From Chloracidobacterium thermophilum B (lineage in GTDB: Bacteria; Acidobacteriota; Blastocatellia; Chloracidobacteriales; Chloracidobacteriaceae), in NCBI RefSeq assembly GCF_000226295.1, contig NC_016024.1, positions 231,501 through 295,500 of the forward strand: a DNA stretch of 64,000 nucleotides, read 5' to 3'. The position numbers and the translations under genes are program-made. Positions within the stretch are counted from its first letter, which is position 1, and every line of letters begins with the position of its first letter. Positions 1 through 8,905 of this stretch are shown here, piece by piece. The notes under the pieces were generated by a model. That model was not told the origin of the DNA. It did no database searches and was given only the letters and a program-made list of their open reading frames with translations.

Positions 1-4
1 GTGG

Positions 5-490
5 ATGGGGGTCGTGTGGGTGCTGGCGCTGGCGGTTGGGGTGGGCGCTCAGGATGCGGGGCTTCAGGATGCGGGCCGCACGGGGGAAGGGCGGCAGGGG
101 ACGATTGTCAACAGCCGGACGGGCTATGCCCAGCTTCTGGGGCGGCACAAGCTCCAGTTGCAGTGGATAAGCTGGTTTGAGCCGAAAAAGTCCGGTGATC
201 TCACGGTGACGGACCGGCAGGGATTGCTCGTGATACAGGGGGCGCAGCGGGACCCGCGAACCGGGGATTTCGTCGAGGTGGATGGCATTGTGACGCGCGT
301 TGAGGACCGGACGTTTGACTTTCGGGGGAGGATCGTCACGCGCGTGAGCCACATCAACGGTGGCGAGCCATGCCTGCGCGAAGGCGATATGACGTTTGCC
401 ATCAAGGGGAAGCGGCGTTTCTGGCGGCTGCAGCAGATGGACAACCCGTGTGATGGCGTGACCGATTACGTGGATATTTTCCTGCGCTGA
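5..490 (+). CDS. Conserved secreted hypothetical protein (possibly 5'-truncated)
   Basis: A 161-residue protein whose first 15-16 residues are hydrophobic and end in VGVGAQ, which looks like a signal peptide with an Ala-x-Ala-like cleavage site. The mature part is beta-rich and has two cysteines (in GEPCLREG and DNPCDG) that could form a disulphide. Conserved-looking stretches are HKLQLQWISW, SHINGGEPC and the tail TDYVDIFLR. I recognise the pattern as that of an uncharacterised exported family, with no known function. The frame stays open to the first base of the window, so the true start may lie outside it. The gene runs into the repeat region downstream with no clear terminator. Confidence 0.65.
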   Translation: MGVVWVLALAVGVGAQDAGLQDAGRTGEGRQGTIVNSRTGYAQLLGRHKLQLQWISWFEPKKSGDLTVTDRQGLLVIQGAQRDPRTGDFVEVDGIVTRVEDRTFDFRGRIVTRVSHINGGEPCLREGDMTFAIKGKRRFWRLQQMDNPCDGVTDYVDIFLR

Positions 491-495
491 TTGCC

Positions 496-830
496 GGGAG
501 CACGGGCGTCCCGCCCGCATTGGCCCGTATGGGAATGGGGGCATCACCGCGATCCGTGGGTTGAAAACCACGGCATTCAACCGTCGCTGACGCGACGGGC
601 CTGGGAGCGCGGGCGTCCCGCCCGCATTGGCCCGCATGGGAATGGGGGCATCACCGCGATCCGTGGGTTGAAACCCACGCCTCAATTCAACCGTCGCTGA
701 CGCGACGGGCCTGGGAGCGCGGGCGTCCCGCCCGCATTGGCCCGCATGGGAATGGGGGCATCACCGCGATCCGTGGGTTGAAACCCACGGCTAAAATCAG
801 GCGTCACTACGCGACGATGGAGATTCCAAT
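496..830. repeat. Tandem direct repeat, about 107-110 bp unit, three copies
   Basis: Units begin at 496, 603 and 713 with gggagc[a/g]cgggcgtcccg. Each contains three palindromes in the same order: GCGGGCGTCCCGCCCGC, then a CCGTGGGTTGAAACCCACGG-type hairpin, then GTCGCTGACGCGAC. The first copy has small differences (cacgggcg, gaaaaccacgg). The third diverges after about 806, where gctaaaatcaggcgtcactacgcgac replaces the usual end. No protein-coding signal is visible. Confidence 0.85.
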
Positions 831-1165
831 AAATTCAACCGTCGCTACGCGACGCGGGCCGATGCGGCACGTTTTCCCTGCGCGAGGGGGGCAACCTGGC
901 GGGGTGGTGGCTGCCCGTACGCAACGATGAAGATTTGGGGATGCCCACGGAAATGCGGGGTGGGAATACCTACGGGCCGCGAAGTGGGAACGGGCCGCGA
1001 AGTGGGAAACCATGCCGCGTCAGCGGCAACTGAATTTAGCCGTGGGTTTCAACCCACGGATTCGGGGGGGCAACCCACGGATCACGTCGCCCCCAATTGT
1101 TTCCCGTCGCGTAGCGACGGATGAATGCCACCGGCAGGGGGCGTCCGATACGTCGCGCAATCCGT
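831..1165. other. Non-coding repeat-rich spacer
   Basis: There is no convincing gene here. The stretch contains degraded copies of the same short palindromes: a GTCGCTACGCGAC element near 839, a direct duplication of cgggccgcgaagtggga near 975-1010, and a CCGTGGGTTTCAACCCACGG hairpin near 1039. Short open frames on both strands are built from the repeats. Confidence 0.6.
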
Positions 1166-1375
1166 GCGGGCGGGACGCCCGCGCGCCCAGGCGCGTCGCG
1201 TTAGCGACGATTGAATTTAGCCCGGCGTTTCAACGCCGGGAAAACGGTGTCACATCGCCCCGCGTCGTGTAGCGACGCCTGAAATCCACCGTGGGTTCAA
1301 ACCCGCGACGGATTTCAACCCCCGAATCGTGTGATGCCCCATGCCCACGCGGGCGGGACGCCCGCGCTCCCAGGA
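1166..1375. repeat. Composite palindromic repeat, about 210 bp (upstream copy)
   Basis: An ordered set of palindromes: GCGGGCGGGACGCCCGC, GTCGCGTTAGCGAC, CCCGGCGTTTCAACGCCGGG, GTCGTGTAGCGAC, a cgtgggttcaaacccgcg hairpin, and a second gcgggcgggacgcccgc. The same arrangement, nearly identical in sequence, recurs three times at 9987-10650 on the other side of the defence genes. One visible difference is GTCGTG here against GTCGCG in the other copies. Confidence 0.85.
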
Positions 1376-1915
1376 GCCGTGGGTTGTGAAACCCATCATG
1401 GGTTGAAAAAACACGCCTCAATTCAACCGTCGCTGACGCGACGGGGGTGTGGGGGCACCGCGTCCGTGGGTTGAAACCCACGGCTAAAATCAGGCGTCGC
1501 TACGCGACGAGCCTGGGAGCGCGGGCGTCCCGCCCGCACAGGAACCACAGCTCTGAGAGTGCGGGCGTTCCGCCACACAGAAAAAGCATGGTCATCCCTT
1601 TTGCCAGAAGGAAAGCCTCGATTTCCCAAGGCCTTATCCCAGAGCAAGCCTGTCCGGGGCTGTCGTGCTTCAGGGAAAGAGGTTTGCAAGTTTTTCAGGA
1701 AGCTTATTGACCCCTTATTGCCCCTGAGCCTTCACTTCTTGCAATAAACCTGCCAGCGCATTATCTTCAGAAGAAGCGACAGAAAAGCCAGACGCGCATT
1801 TCAGTGACAGGTGCTGCCCACGGCCCGGCTGATGGCCCGGATGACACCAGCCGGAGGGCAGCAAAGACAGGCCATGTCCCCCCCCGGAGAACAGCTCACC
1901 TGATGCGGGAAAGAT
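1376..1915. other. Non-coding region upstream of the defence genes
   Basis: The first 180 bases still hold palindromes: GTCGCTGACGCGAC near 1429, CCGTGGGTTGAAACCCACGG near 1465, GTCGCTACGCGAC near 1496, and GCGGGCGTCCCGCCCGC near 1520. From about 1560 to 1915 the sequence is not visibly repetitive. I see no gene or clear promoter in it, although it should carry the promoter of the helicase gene. Confidence 0.5.
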
Positions 1916-4900
1916 ATGCCCAAAATTTACGACAACATCGAGTGGCCGCTGGTTGAAGGGCTGCGCCGCATCCTCCCGGAAGCTGTCGCATGCTCGTTCT
2001 GCGTTGGCTATCTGAACCTGCGCGGCTGGGACCAGTTGGCCGACTCCATTGAACATCTGGGCGGCTCGGACGAACATCACGCATGTCGCATCCTCGTGGG
2101 CATGCATCGCCCGCCGGACGAGGGAATGCGGCTTTTGCAGGGCATCCATCGCCAGACCGGGGCAACCGGCCAGCCGTCCCTGCCCATTGACGGTCCGACT
2201 GCCGCGCGCCTCAGACGCCGCATCACCGAGAGCTTCAAGGAACAGCTTGAATTCGGCGTGCCTTCCAATGCCGCCGAACGTACGCTGCAACAGTTGTCCC
2301 GGCAACTCCGGGAACGAAAAGTCTTCATCCGGGCCTTCCTGCGCTATCCGCTCCACGCCAAGCTGTATCTGGTCAGGCGTGAAGACACCGTCACGCCGCT
2401 CATCGGCTTTGTCGGGAGCAGCAACCTCACGCTGGCCGGGCTTTCCCGGCAGGGTGAACTCAACGTGGATGTGGTTGAGCAGGATGCCGCACGCAAACTT
2501 CAAGGCTGGTTTGACGAACGATGGAACGATGACTTGGCCGTTGATCTCTCCAGCGAACTGGCCGACCTGATTGACCAGAGTTGGGCGCGCAAAGAACTCA
2601 TCCGCCCTTACTTGATTTACCTCAGAATCGCCTATCACCTCTCGGAAGATGCGCGCCAGGGCGAACGCGAATTCAAGGTGCCGGCGATGTTTCGCGATGT
2701 GCTGCTGGACTTCCAGAAAGCTGCTGTGTCTCTTGCGGCAAAGAAGCTCCATCGTCATGGTGGTGTGTTGCTTGGCGATGTGGTGGGTCTGGGGAAAACA
2801 TTGATGGCAACTGCCATCGCCCGCCTGATGCAGGAAGACAGCGGCGACAATACACTGGTCATCTGCCCGCCAAAACTCGCCCCTATGTGGGACCGCTACA
2901 TGCAGGAGTACCAGATCGCCGGGCGGGTGCTCTCCATCGGACGCGCCATCAGTGAACTGCCCGGCCTCCCGCGCTACCGGCTGGTCATCATTGACGAAAG
3001 CCACAACCTGCGTAACCGCGAGGGCGAACGCTACAAAGCCATCCAGGAGTACATCGCGCAGAATGAATCCCGGGTGCTGCTGCTCACCGCAACGCCCTAC
3101 AACAAGCACTACACCGACATCAGCAACCAGCTCCGCCTGTTTCTCGATGAAGACCGGGACCTGCACGTGCGCCCGGAACGCTACTTCCAGTGGCTGGCAC
3201 GGAAACGGGGTGAGACAGAAGCCGACTTTATTGCTCGCTTCCAGACTTCCCCGCACAGCCTGCGGGCATTTGAACAAAGCCTTTTCCCCGAAGACTGGCA
3301 GGACCTCATGCGGCTGTTTCTGGTCAGACGCACCCGCCAGTTCATCATCCGGCACTACGCCGAATTTGACGCGGCAAGCGGCCGCCACTACGTCCGGCTC
3401 AACGGTCAACCCCACTACTTCCCGGCGCGCCAGCCCAAACGGGTTAATTTCGCCATTAACGAAGCAGACCCCAAAGACCAGTACGCCCGGCTCTTCCGCG
3501 ATGAAGTGGTGAAGGTCATCGAAGACCTCGCGTTGCCACGGTACGGGCTGGCCAACTACCTCAAGCCCAAGGCTGAAAAAGGCGCTTCCGCCGAAGAAAA
3601 GCGCATCCTTGCCAACCTCAACCGCGCCGGCAAGCGCCTGATCGGTTTTTGCCGCATCAACCTCTTCAAGCGCCTCGAATCGAGCGGCCAGAGCTTTTTG
3701 CTCTCGGTGCAGCGCCACATGGTGCGGAACCTCATCACCCTCCACGCGCTCGAAAAAAACCTGCCCATCCCCATCGGTACGCAGGACGCCGCCATGCTGG
3801 ACACAGCCATGAGCGACGCCGACGAAGCAGCGGTGGACATTTCCGATCCCGACAACATAGAAGCGGCCGAAGCCACGGAGCCCCCGGCGCAAAAGGAGAA
3901 AACGTGGGACGAGTACCAAAAGCGCGCCGGGGAAATCTACAAAGCTTACCGACAGAATCATCACGATCGGTTTGACTGGCTGAATCCCAGATTTTTCACC
4001 AAAAAACTGGCGGACGCCCTGCGCTCCGATACACAGGCCCTACACCGTATTCTGGAGAGCGCGGGGCAGTGGCAGCCTGCGGCAGATACCAAGCTTCAGG
4101 CGCTGCTTGAGCTTCTCAGAACCCACCGCGATGAAAAGGTGCTGGTCTTTACGCAGTTTGCCGACACCGCGTTGTACCTCCACAAGCAACTTCGCGCCAC
4201 CGGCATGGAAGACGTTGCCGTGCTGACCAACCAGGTGGGCGATCCAGTCACACTGTCCCGCCGCTTCAGTCCCTCCACCAATGGCGGGTTGGCTGCCGGG
4301 GAAACCGGACTGCGGGTGCTCATCGCCACCGATGTGCTGGCCGAGGGCCAGAACCTGCAGGATGCACACATTGTGGTCAACTACGACCTGCCATGGGCCA
4401 TCGTCCGGCTCATCCAGCGCGCCGGGCGGATTGATCGCATCGGCCAGAAGCACGACACGATCCTTATCTACTCATTCTGGCCGGCCGAAGGGGTTGAGAA
4501 AATCATCCGCCTGCGCCAGAGGCTTGTCGCCCGTCTCCAGCAGCATCAGGAAGTCATCGGCAGTGATGATTCCTTCTTCGGCGAAGCCGCCGCGCAACGC
4601 CTGCGTGACCTCTACACGGAAAAAGCCGGCACGCTCGACGACGAAGGCGCCGATGAAGACATTGATCTGGCCAGCCTCGCCCTGCAGGTGTGGAACAGCG
4701 CCTCTGCCGACGACCGGAAGGCATGCCTGTCCCTGCCGCCGATTGTCTCAGCCACCCGTGCATTGCGTTGTAGTGGCGAACGGCCGTTTGCCCCTGCAGA
4801 CGGCCCGCCCGGCGTCGTCACCTATCTGCGCTACCCGGACGGCACCGATGCCCTCATCCGCGTGGATGAACATGGCAGCCTTGTGTCGCAGTCGCTTTCA

Positions 4901-5377
4901 GCCATCTTCCGCGACATTGCCTGCCCGCCGGAAACACCTCCGCTGGAGCGGACCGAACAGCATCACGAACTGGTGGCACGCTGCGTCGAGATGGCGACGG
5001 AAGAGCATGTCACAGGCGGTCATCTTGGCAGCCTGCGCAGCGTACGGCGCAAACTCTGGGAGCGTTTGAACAAATACCGCGATCGCCTGAAAGCAGGTGA
5101 GGGCGAATTGCCCTTCGCCCCTGCCGTCTCACCCGACCGGCTTCAGCAGCTCGATGCGGTGCTCGACATGATTTGGTGGTATCCGCTCAAGAGCGCCGCC
5201 CGGGAAGCCATCAGCCGGCAAATGCGGCTGGGCATTGCCGACCCCGATCTGCTCGATATGGTTGCCCGCCGCGCCGGGGAGGACAACCTCTGTGAAATCC
5301 GCGAAAAAGAAGCGGATGAATCCGCCGGGCCGCACATCATCTGCTCATTGGGACTGATTGCCACGGGAGCGAAGTGA
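1916..5377 (+). CDS. PLD-nuclease/SNF2-family helicase fusion, defence-type
   Basis: A 1153-residue protein. The N-terminal 200 residues form a phospholipase D-like domain with HAK (H147, K149) followed by GSSNLT (from G167), the signature of PLD-type nucleases. A SNF2/superfamily 2 helicase core follows: DVVGLGKT (Walker A, 288-295), DESH box (360-363), LLTATP (motif III), and a C-terminal helicase lobe with VLIATDVLAEGQNLQ and QRAGRIDRIGQ. The architecture implies ATP-driven translocation on DNA coupled to a nuclease. The downstream methylase gene overlaps this one's stop codon, so the two are translationally coupled. That pairing resembles DISARM- and BREX-like restriction modules, reduced to two genes. 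The start is the first in-frame ATG preceded by a purine-rich gggaaagat. Function in defence is inferred. Confidence 0.85.
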   Translation: MPKIYDNIEWPLVEGLRRILPEAVACSFCVGYLNLRGWDQLADSIEHLGGSDEHHACRILVGMHRPPDEGMRLLQGIHRQTGATGQPSLPIDGPTAARLRRRITESFKEQLEFGVPSNAAERTLQQLSRQLRERKVFIRAFLRYPLHAKLYLVRREDTVTPLIGFVGSSNLTLAGLSRQGELNVDVVEQDAARKLQGWFDERWNDDLAVDLSSELADLIDQSWARKELIRPYLIYLRIAYHLSEDARQGEREFKVPAMFRDVLLDFQKAAVSLAAKKLHRHGGVLLGDVVGLGKTLMATAIARLMQEDSGDNTLVICPPKLAPMWDRYMQEYQIAGRVLSIGRAISELPGLPRYRLVIIDESHNLRNREGERYKAIQEYIAQNESRVLLLTATPYNKHYTDISNQLRLFLDEDRDLHVRPERYFQWLARKRGETEADFIARFQTSPHSLRAFEQSLFPEDWQDLMRLFLVRRTRQFIIRHYAEFDAASGRHYVRLNGQPHYFPARQPKRVNFAINEADPKDQYARLFRDEVVKVIEDLALPRYGLANYLKPKAEKGASAEEKRILANLNRAGKRLIGFCRINLFKRLESSGQSFLLSVQRHMVRNLITLHALEKNLPIPIGTQDAAMLDTAMSDADEAAVDISDPDNIEAAEATEPPAQKEKTWDEYQKRAGEIYKAYRQNHHDRFDWLNPRFFTKKLADALRSDTQALHRILESAGQWQPAADTKLQALLELLRTHRDEKVLVFTQFADTALYLHKQLRATGMEDVAVLTNQVGDPVTLSRRFSPSTNGGLAAGETGLRVLIATDVLAEGQNLQDAHIVVNYDLPWAIVRLIQRAGRIDRIGQKHDTILIYSFWPAEGVEKIIRLRQRLVARLQQHQEVIGSDDSFFGEAAAQRLRDLYTEKAGTLDDEGADEDIDLASLALQVWNSASADDRKACLSLPPIVSATRALRCSGERPFAPADGPPGVVTYLRYPDGTDALIRVDEHGSLVSQSLSAIFRDIACPPETPPLERTEQHHELVARCVEMATEEHVTGGHLGSLRSVRRKLWERLNKYRDRLKAGEGELPFAPAVSPDRLQQLDAVLDMIWWYPLKSAAREAISRQMRLGIADPDLLDMVARRAGEDNLCEIREKEADESAGPHIICSLGLIATGAK

Positions 5378-8300
5378 TGAACCATCTGGAGTGCATTCGT
5401 CAGATACTGGAATCATGCGGGCAACAGGACGTTCCGGCGCTGATCGCCTCACTTTTTTGCGAAAAACTCTTGTGGGGCCACCCGCCGGATGGGCTGAAGC
5501 CGTGCGAACTGCAACTGAACGCCCCTGACTCGTGCGAAGTGACCGCTGCACCCGTAGCCCAGATGAGCGGGTTGCCGGTGTACCTGATTGACTGGCCCGA
5601 GGACAGACTGCCCGGTGTCACGGCCCGCCGCGCCGTCCAGCGGGCGCTTGCGCCAACGCATGCCGAACACCTGCTGGTGTATGTCGCCCGGAACCGGCGC
5701 CAGCTTGCCTTCACATGGGCGCGCAAACGCTCGGACGGAAAGATTGAACTGCGCACCCTGCCCTACGAAGTCGGCTCGCCGGCCCGCACCACCGTCGAGC
5801 GGCTGGCGGAGCTGGCCTTCAGCCTCGATGAACTCCGCGCCGGCGAACCGCCGATTACCCGCGTCACCGATAAACTCACCACGGCGTTCAGCGTGGAGGC
5901 GGTCACAAAACGGTTCTATCAGGAAGTGGCCAACTGGTACTTCTGGGCACTGGATCACGTAAGCTTTCCCCAGGATGCGCCCAAAACCGACGGCAAGGAC
6001 CACGTAAGCCTCATCCGCCTGATCACCCGGCTTATCTTTTGCTGGTTTCTGAAAGAAAAGGGTCTCATTCCGGCAACGCTCTTCGATCCGAAATCGTTAC
6101 CCACAATGCTCAACGGCTTCGCGCCGAATGAAGCCGCATCTTCTGTCTTCTACAAAGCCATCCTGCAAAATCTTTTCTTTGCCACGCTGAACACGGAGAT
6201 GGGCAAGCGCGATTGGGCGGAGGACGGGCAGCACTTCATGGCGCACAACCTCTACCGGCACAGGGAACTGTTCCAGAACCCGGAGACAGCTCTGGAACTG
6301 TTCAGGGACATCCCCTTTCTCAACGGCGGTTTGTTCGAGTGCCTCGACCGTATCGAAGGCACGAAGGAGCAACCGCGCTACATTCGGATTGATGGTTTCT
6401 CCCGTCGCCCAGACAGCCAGCCGGTTGTGCCGGATGTGCTCTTCTTCGGCGATGAGCGGGAAGTTGATCTGAGACACGCCTACGGCGAAACACGCGACCG
6501 CTGCGCCCGCGTGCGTGGTCTGATCCATATCCTCGCTTCCTATAACTTCACCCTTCAGGAGCATACACCCTTCGATCAGGAAGTGGCGCTTGACCCGGAG
6601 TTGCTGGGGCAGGTTTTCGAGAACCTGCTGGCAGCCTACAACCCGGAAACCCGTACGACGGCGCGCAAAGCCACCGGCTCCTACTACACCCCGCGTGAGA
6701 TCGTGGACTACATGGTGGATGAAGCCCTCATCGCCAGCCTGAAAACCAGACTGGAAGCTACATTTCCCGACACCAAAAACGTTGAAGACCGTCTCCGCCA
6801 TCTTTTTGCGTACAACGATGAACCGCACCAGTTCACGGATGCTGAAGTTGAAGCGCTCATCCACAAACCGCACCAGTTCACGGATGATGAAGTTAAAGCG
6901 CTCATCCACGCCATTGACCATCTGAAGATACTCGATCCGGCGTGCGGGTCCGGCGCGTTCCCCATGGGCATCCTGCACCGGCTGGTGTTTGTTCTCGGCA
7001 AGCTCGACCCCAACAATGCGCGCTGGAAAGAGCGCCAGATTGCCAAGGCCCTGGAAATCCCCGATGCCACCGTACGCGATAAAGTCATTGCCGACATCAA
7101 AGCGTCCTTCACGTCCAACGAACTCGACTACGGGCGCAAGCTCTACCTGATTGAAAACTGCATTTACGGCGTGGACATCCAGCCTATCGCCGTGCAGATT
7201 GCCAAGCTGCGCTTCTTTATCTCGCTGGTGGTGGATCAGCGGGTCGATCCGGAGGCGGAAAACCGGGGTATTCGGGCGCTGCCCAATCTGGAAACGCGCT
7301 TCGTGGCGGCCAACACGCTCGTTGGCATTGCGCGGCCGCGGCAGCCTGCCTTACGCCATGAAGAGGTCAATACACTGGAGCGCAAACTGGCACAGGTGCG
7401 CGCCGCCCACTTCACCGCCAAAACGCCCGCCACCAAGCGCAAATACCGCGAATGCGATGCCACATTGCGGGCTGAGATTGCCGAAATACTGAAGACCGAC
7501 GGCTGGGACGACGAAACCGCCCGCCTGCTCGCCGCGTGGGACCCCTACGACCAGAACGCCTCGGCGTCCTTTTTCGATTCGGAGTGGATGTTTGGTCTTA
7601 AGGAAGGTTTCGATATCGTGATAGGGAACCCTCCTTATAGTGCAGAAATCTCATCTCTTGATAGGGAAAAGATCGCGTGTAAGGACACCAAGAACTCAAA
7701 TAGTGCAGCTATTTTCATTGATGTGGCAAAAAACAATCTTACACATCAGTGGGGTTTGGTCTCCTTTGTTGTACCTAAATCCCTTCTATACTCAGAACGC
7801 TGGTTTTCACTCGTCGAAGCTCTTGCGCCAAACACGAAAATTTTGGTTGATCTCGAACAGGCTTTTGAAAGCGTTCTACTTGAACAAGTTGTCTTTGTCT
7901 TTCAACATTCGCAGTCAGTTCCGCTTTACAGAGCCTATAAGTTCCATGGCTCAAAATTTATTCAGCGCGCATCAGTTCCAGTTTCGTGTGTAAGTCAATT
8001 TCATACATGGCCATGTGATGTGAGCGATGAAGAGCTGCGACTTGGGATGAAAATGAGTAAATCTGGTTTGTTTTTGCGCGATGTTTCGCGATCATTCCGA
8101 GGACTCCCACTTCAGCAGAAAATCTCAGATTACGGTGAAGAGCATAGAGATGTTTGTGTAATTGGTGGAAAAAATATTGTAAGATACGGTACCAATGGAT
8201 TTAAGGGGTACTTGAGAAAAGACGATCTAGATGGGGCGAGTAATAAAGTGAAGATGCTCCTGCAGCCAAAAGTAGTTTCGCAACAGATTATCGCGCATAT

Positions 8301-8715
8301 TCAGAACCCTAAACCGCACATTATGATCATTGCTTCAGTTGACCCAGATGGTAGCATCCTGGGTTTGGATACAGTAGAAAATACTATCCCAATAAATGCT
8401 CCCATCCATCTCAACATGATTGCTGCCTTGTTTAACTCATCACTAATCAATTGGTATGCATATAGATTCATTTACTGTGCTGCTGTGAGGACGATGCATT
8501 TCGATGAGCACTACATAGGCAAAATTCCTCTTCCACTTGACTACCGATACAAACAAGATGATATTGTTGCATTAGTAGATAAAATTCTCGATGCCAAACG
8601 CGCTAACCCCAACGCCGATACCTCTGCTCTGGAACGCGAGATTGACGAACACGTCTATCGTCTTTACGGGCTGACGCCGGATGAAATCAGGATTGTGGAA
8701 GAGAGTTTGAAGTAA
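5377..8715 (+). CDS. Eco57I-like N6-adenine DNA methyltransferase (restriction-modification type)
   Basis: A 1112-residue class I SAM-dependent methylase. Motif I is DPACGSGAF (D520) and the catalytic motif IV is NPPY (751-754), the N6-adenine type. A long N-terminal domain of about 380 residues and a conserved LLGQVFENLL...TGSYYTPREIVDYMV block precede the core, as in large Eco57I/PglX-like enzymes. I see no obvious PD-(D/E)xK nuclease motif. Residues 482-511 are two in-frame copies of a 15-residue unit. From about 7600 to 8570, the probable target-recognition domain, base composition becomes clearly more AT-rich and codon use changes, then returns to normal for the last 45 codons. The ATG overlaps the helicase stop (TGATG); a GTG one codon earlier is possible. 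It presumably marks host DNA so that the partner helicase/nuclease spares it. Confidence 0.9.
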   Translation: MNHLECIRQILESCGQQDVPALIASLFCEKLLWGHPPDGLKPCELQLNAPDSCEVTAAPVAQMSGLPVYLIDWPEDRLPGVTARRAVQRALAPTHAEHLLVYVARNRRQLAFTWARKRSDGKIELRTLPYEVGSPARTTVERLAELAFSLDELRAGEPPITRVTDKLTTAFSVEAVTKRFYQEVANWYFWALDHVSFPQDAPKTDGKDHVSLIRLITRLIFCWFLKEKGLIPATLFDPKSLPTMLNGFAPNEAASSVFYKAILQNLFFATLNTEMGKRDWAEDGQHFMAHNLYRHRELFQNPETALELFRDIPFLNGGLFECLDRIEGTKEQPRYIRIDGFSRRPDSQPVVPDVLFFGDEREVDLRHAYGETRDRCARVRGLIHILASYNFTLQEHTPFDQEVALDPELLGQVFENLLAAYNPETRTTARKATGSYYTPREIVDYMVDEALIASLKTRLEATFPDTKNVEDRLRHLFAYNDEPHQFTDAEVEALIHKPHQFTDDEVKALIHAIDHLKILDPACGSGAFPMGILHRLVFVLGKLDPNNARWKERQIAKALEIPDATVRDKVIADIKASFTSNELDYGRKLYLIENCIYGVDIQPIAVQIAKLRFFISLVVDQRVDPEAENRGIRALPNLETRFVAANTLVGIARPRQPALRHEEVNTLERKLAQVRAAHFTAKTPATKRKYRECDATLRAEIAEILKTDGWDDETARLLAAWDPYDQNASASFFDSEWMFGLKEGFDIVIGNPPYSAEISSLDREKIACKDTKNSNSAAIFIDVAKNNLTHQWGLVSFVVPKSLLYSERWFSLVEALAPNTKILVDLEQAFESVLLEQVVFVFQHSQSVPLYRAYKFHGSKFIQRASVPVSCVSQFHTWPCDVSDEELRLGMKMSKSGLFLRDVSRSFRGLPLQQKISDYGEEHRDVCVIGGKNIVRYGTNGFKGYLRKDDLDGASNKVKMLLQPKVVSQQIIAHIQNPKPHIMIIASVDPDGSILGLDTVENTIPINAPIHLNMIAALFNSSLINWYAYRFIYCAAVRTMHFDEHYIGKIPLPLDYRYKQDDIVALVDKILDAKRANPNADTSALEREIDEHVYRLYGLTPDEIRIVEESLK
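6820..6909 (+). repeat. 45-bp in-frame tandem duplication inside the methylase gene
   Basis: Two adjacent 45-base copies (6820-6864 and 6865-6909) encode EPHQFTDAEVEALIH and KPHQFTDDEVKALIH. They differ at three codons, so the duplication is fairly recent. It lies just before motif I of the methylase. Confidence 0.9.
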
Positions 8716-8905
8716 CGACCGTGGGGCGGTCTGTAAACGATGCATGTCCATGCCATGCGATGACGTAGGATCGGACGAATGGCTGGTTACGCCCAACCGT
8801 CAACCGCGCTGTACCCTGCAACCATCCCTGTGCTGCGCCCGTGTCTGCATCCCAACCGCCCCGACCACGATTGAGACAACGCAAAACGACGCGAAAATCG
8901 TACCA

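Noticed and set aside
496-1375. Possible CRISPR array in the repeat region
   Set aside because: Repeats are 107-210 bp composites of palindromes, with no unique spacers of uniform size and no cas genes nearby.
1715-3964. 749-codon open frame on the minus strand opposite the helicase gene
   Set aside because: It is antisense to conserved PLD and helicase motifs, and its protein shows no family features; long antisense frames are common at this GC content.
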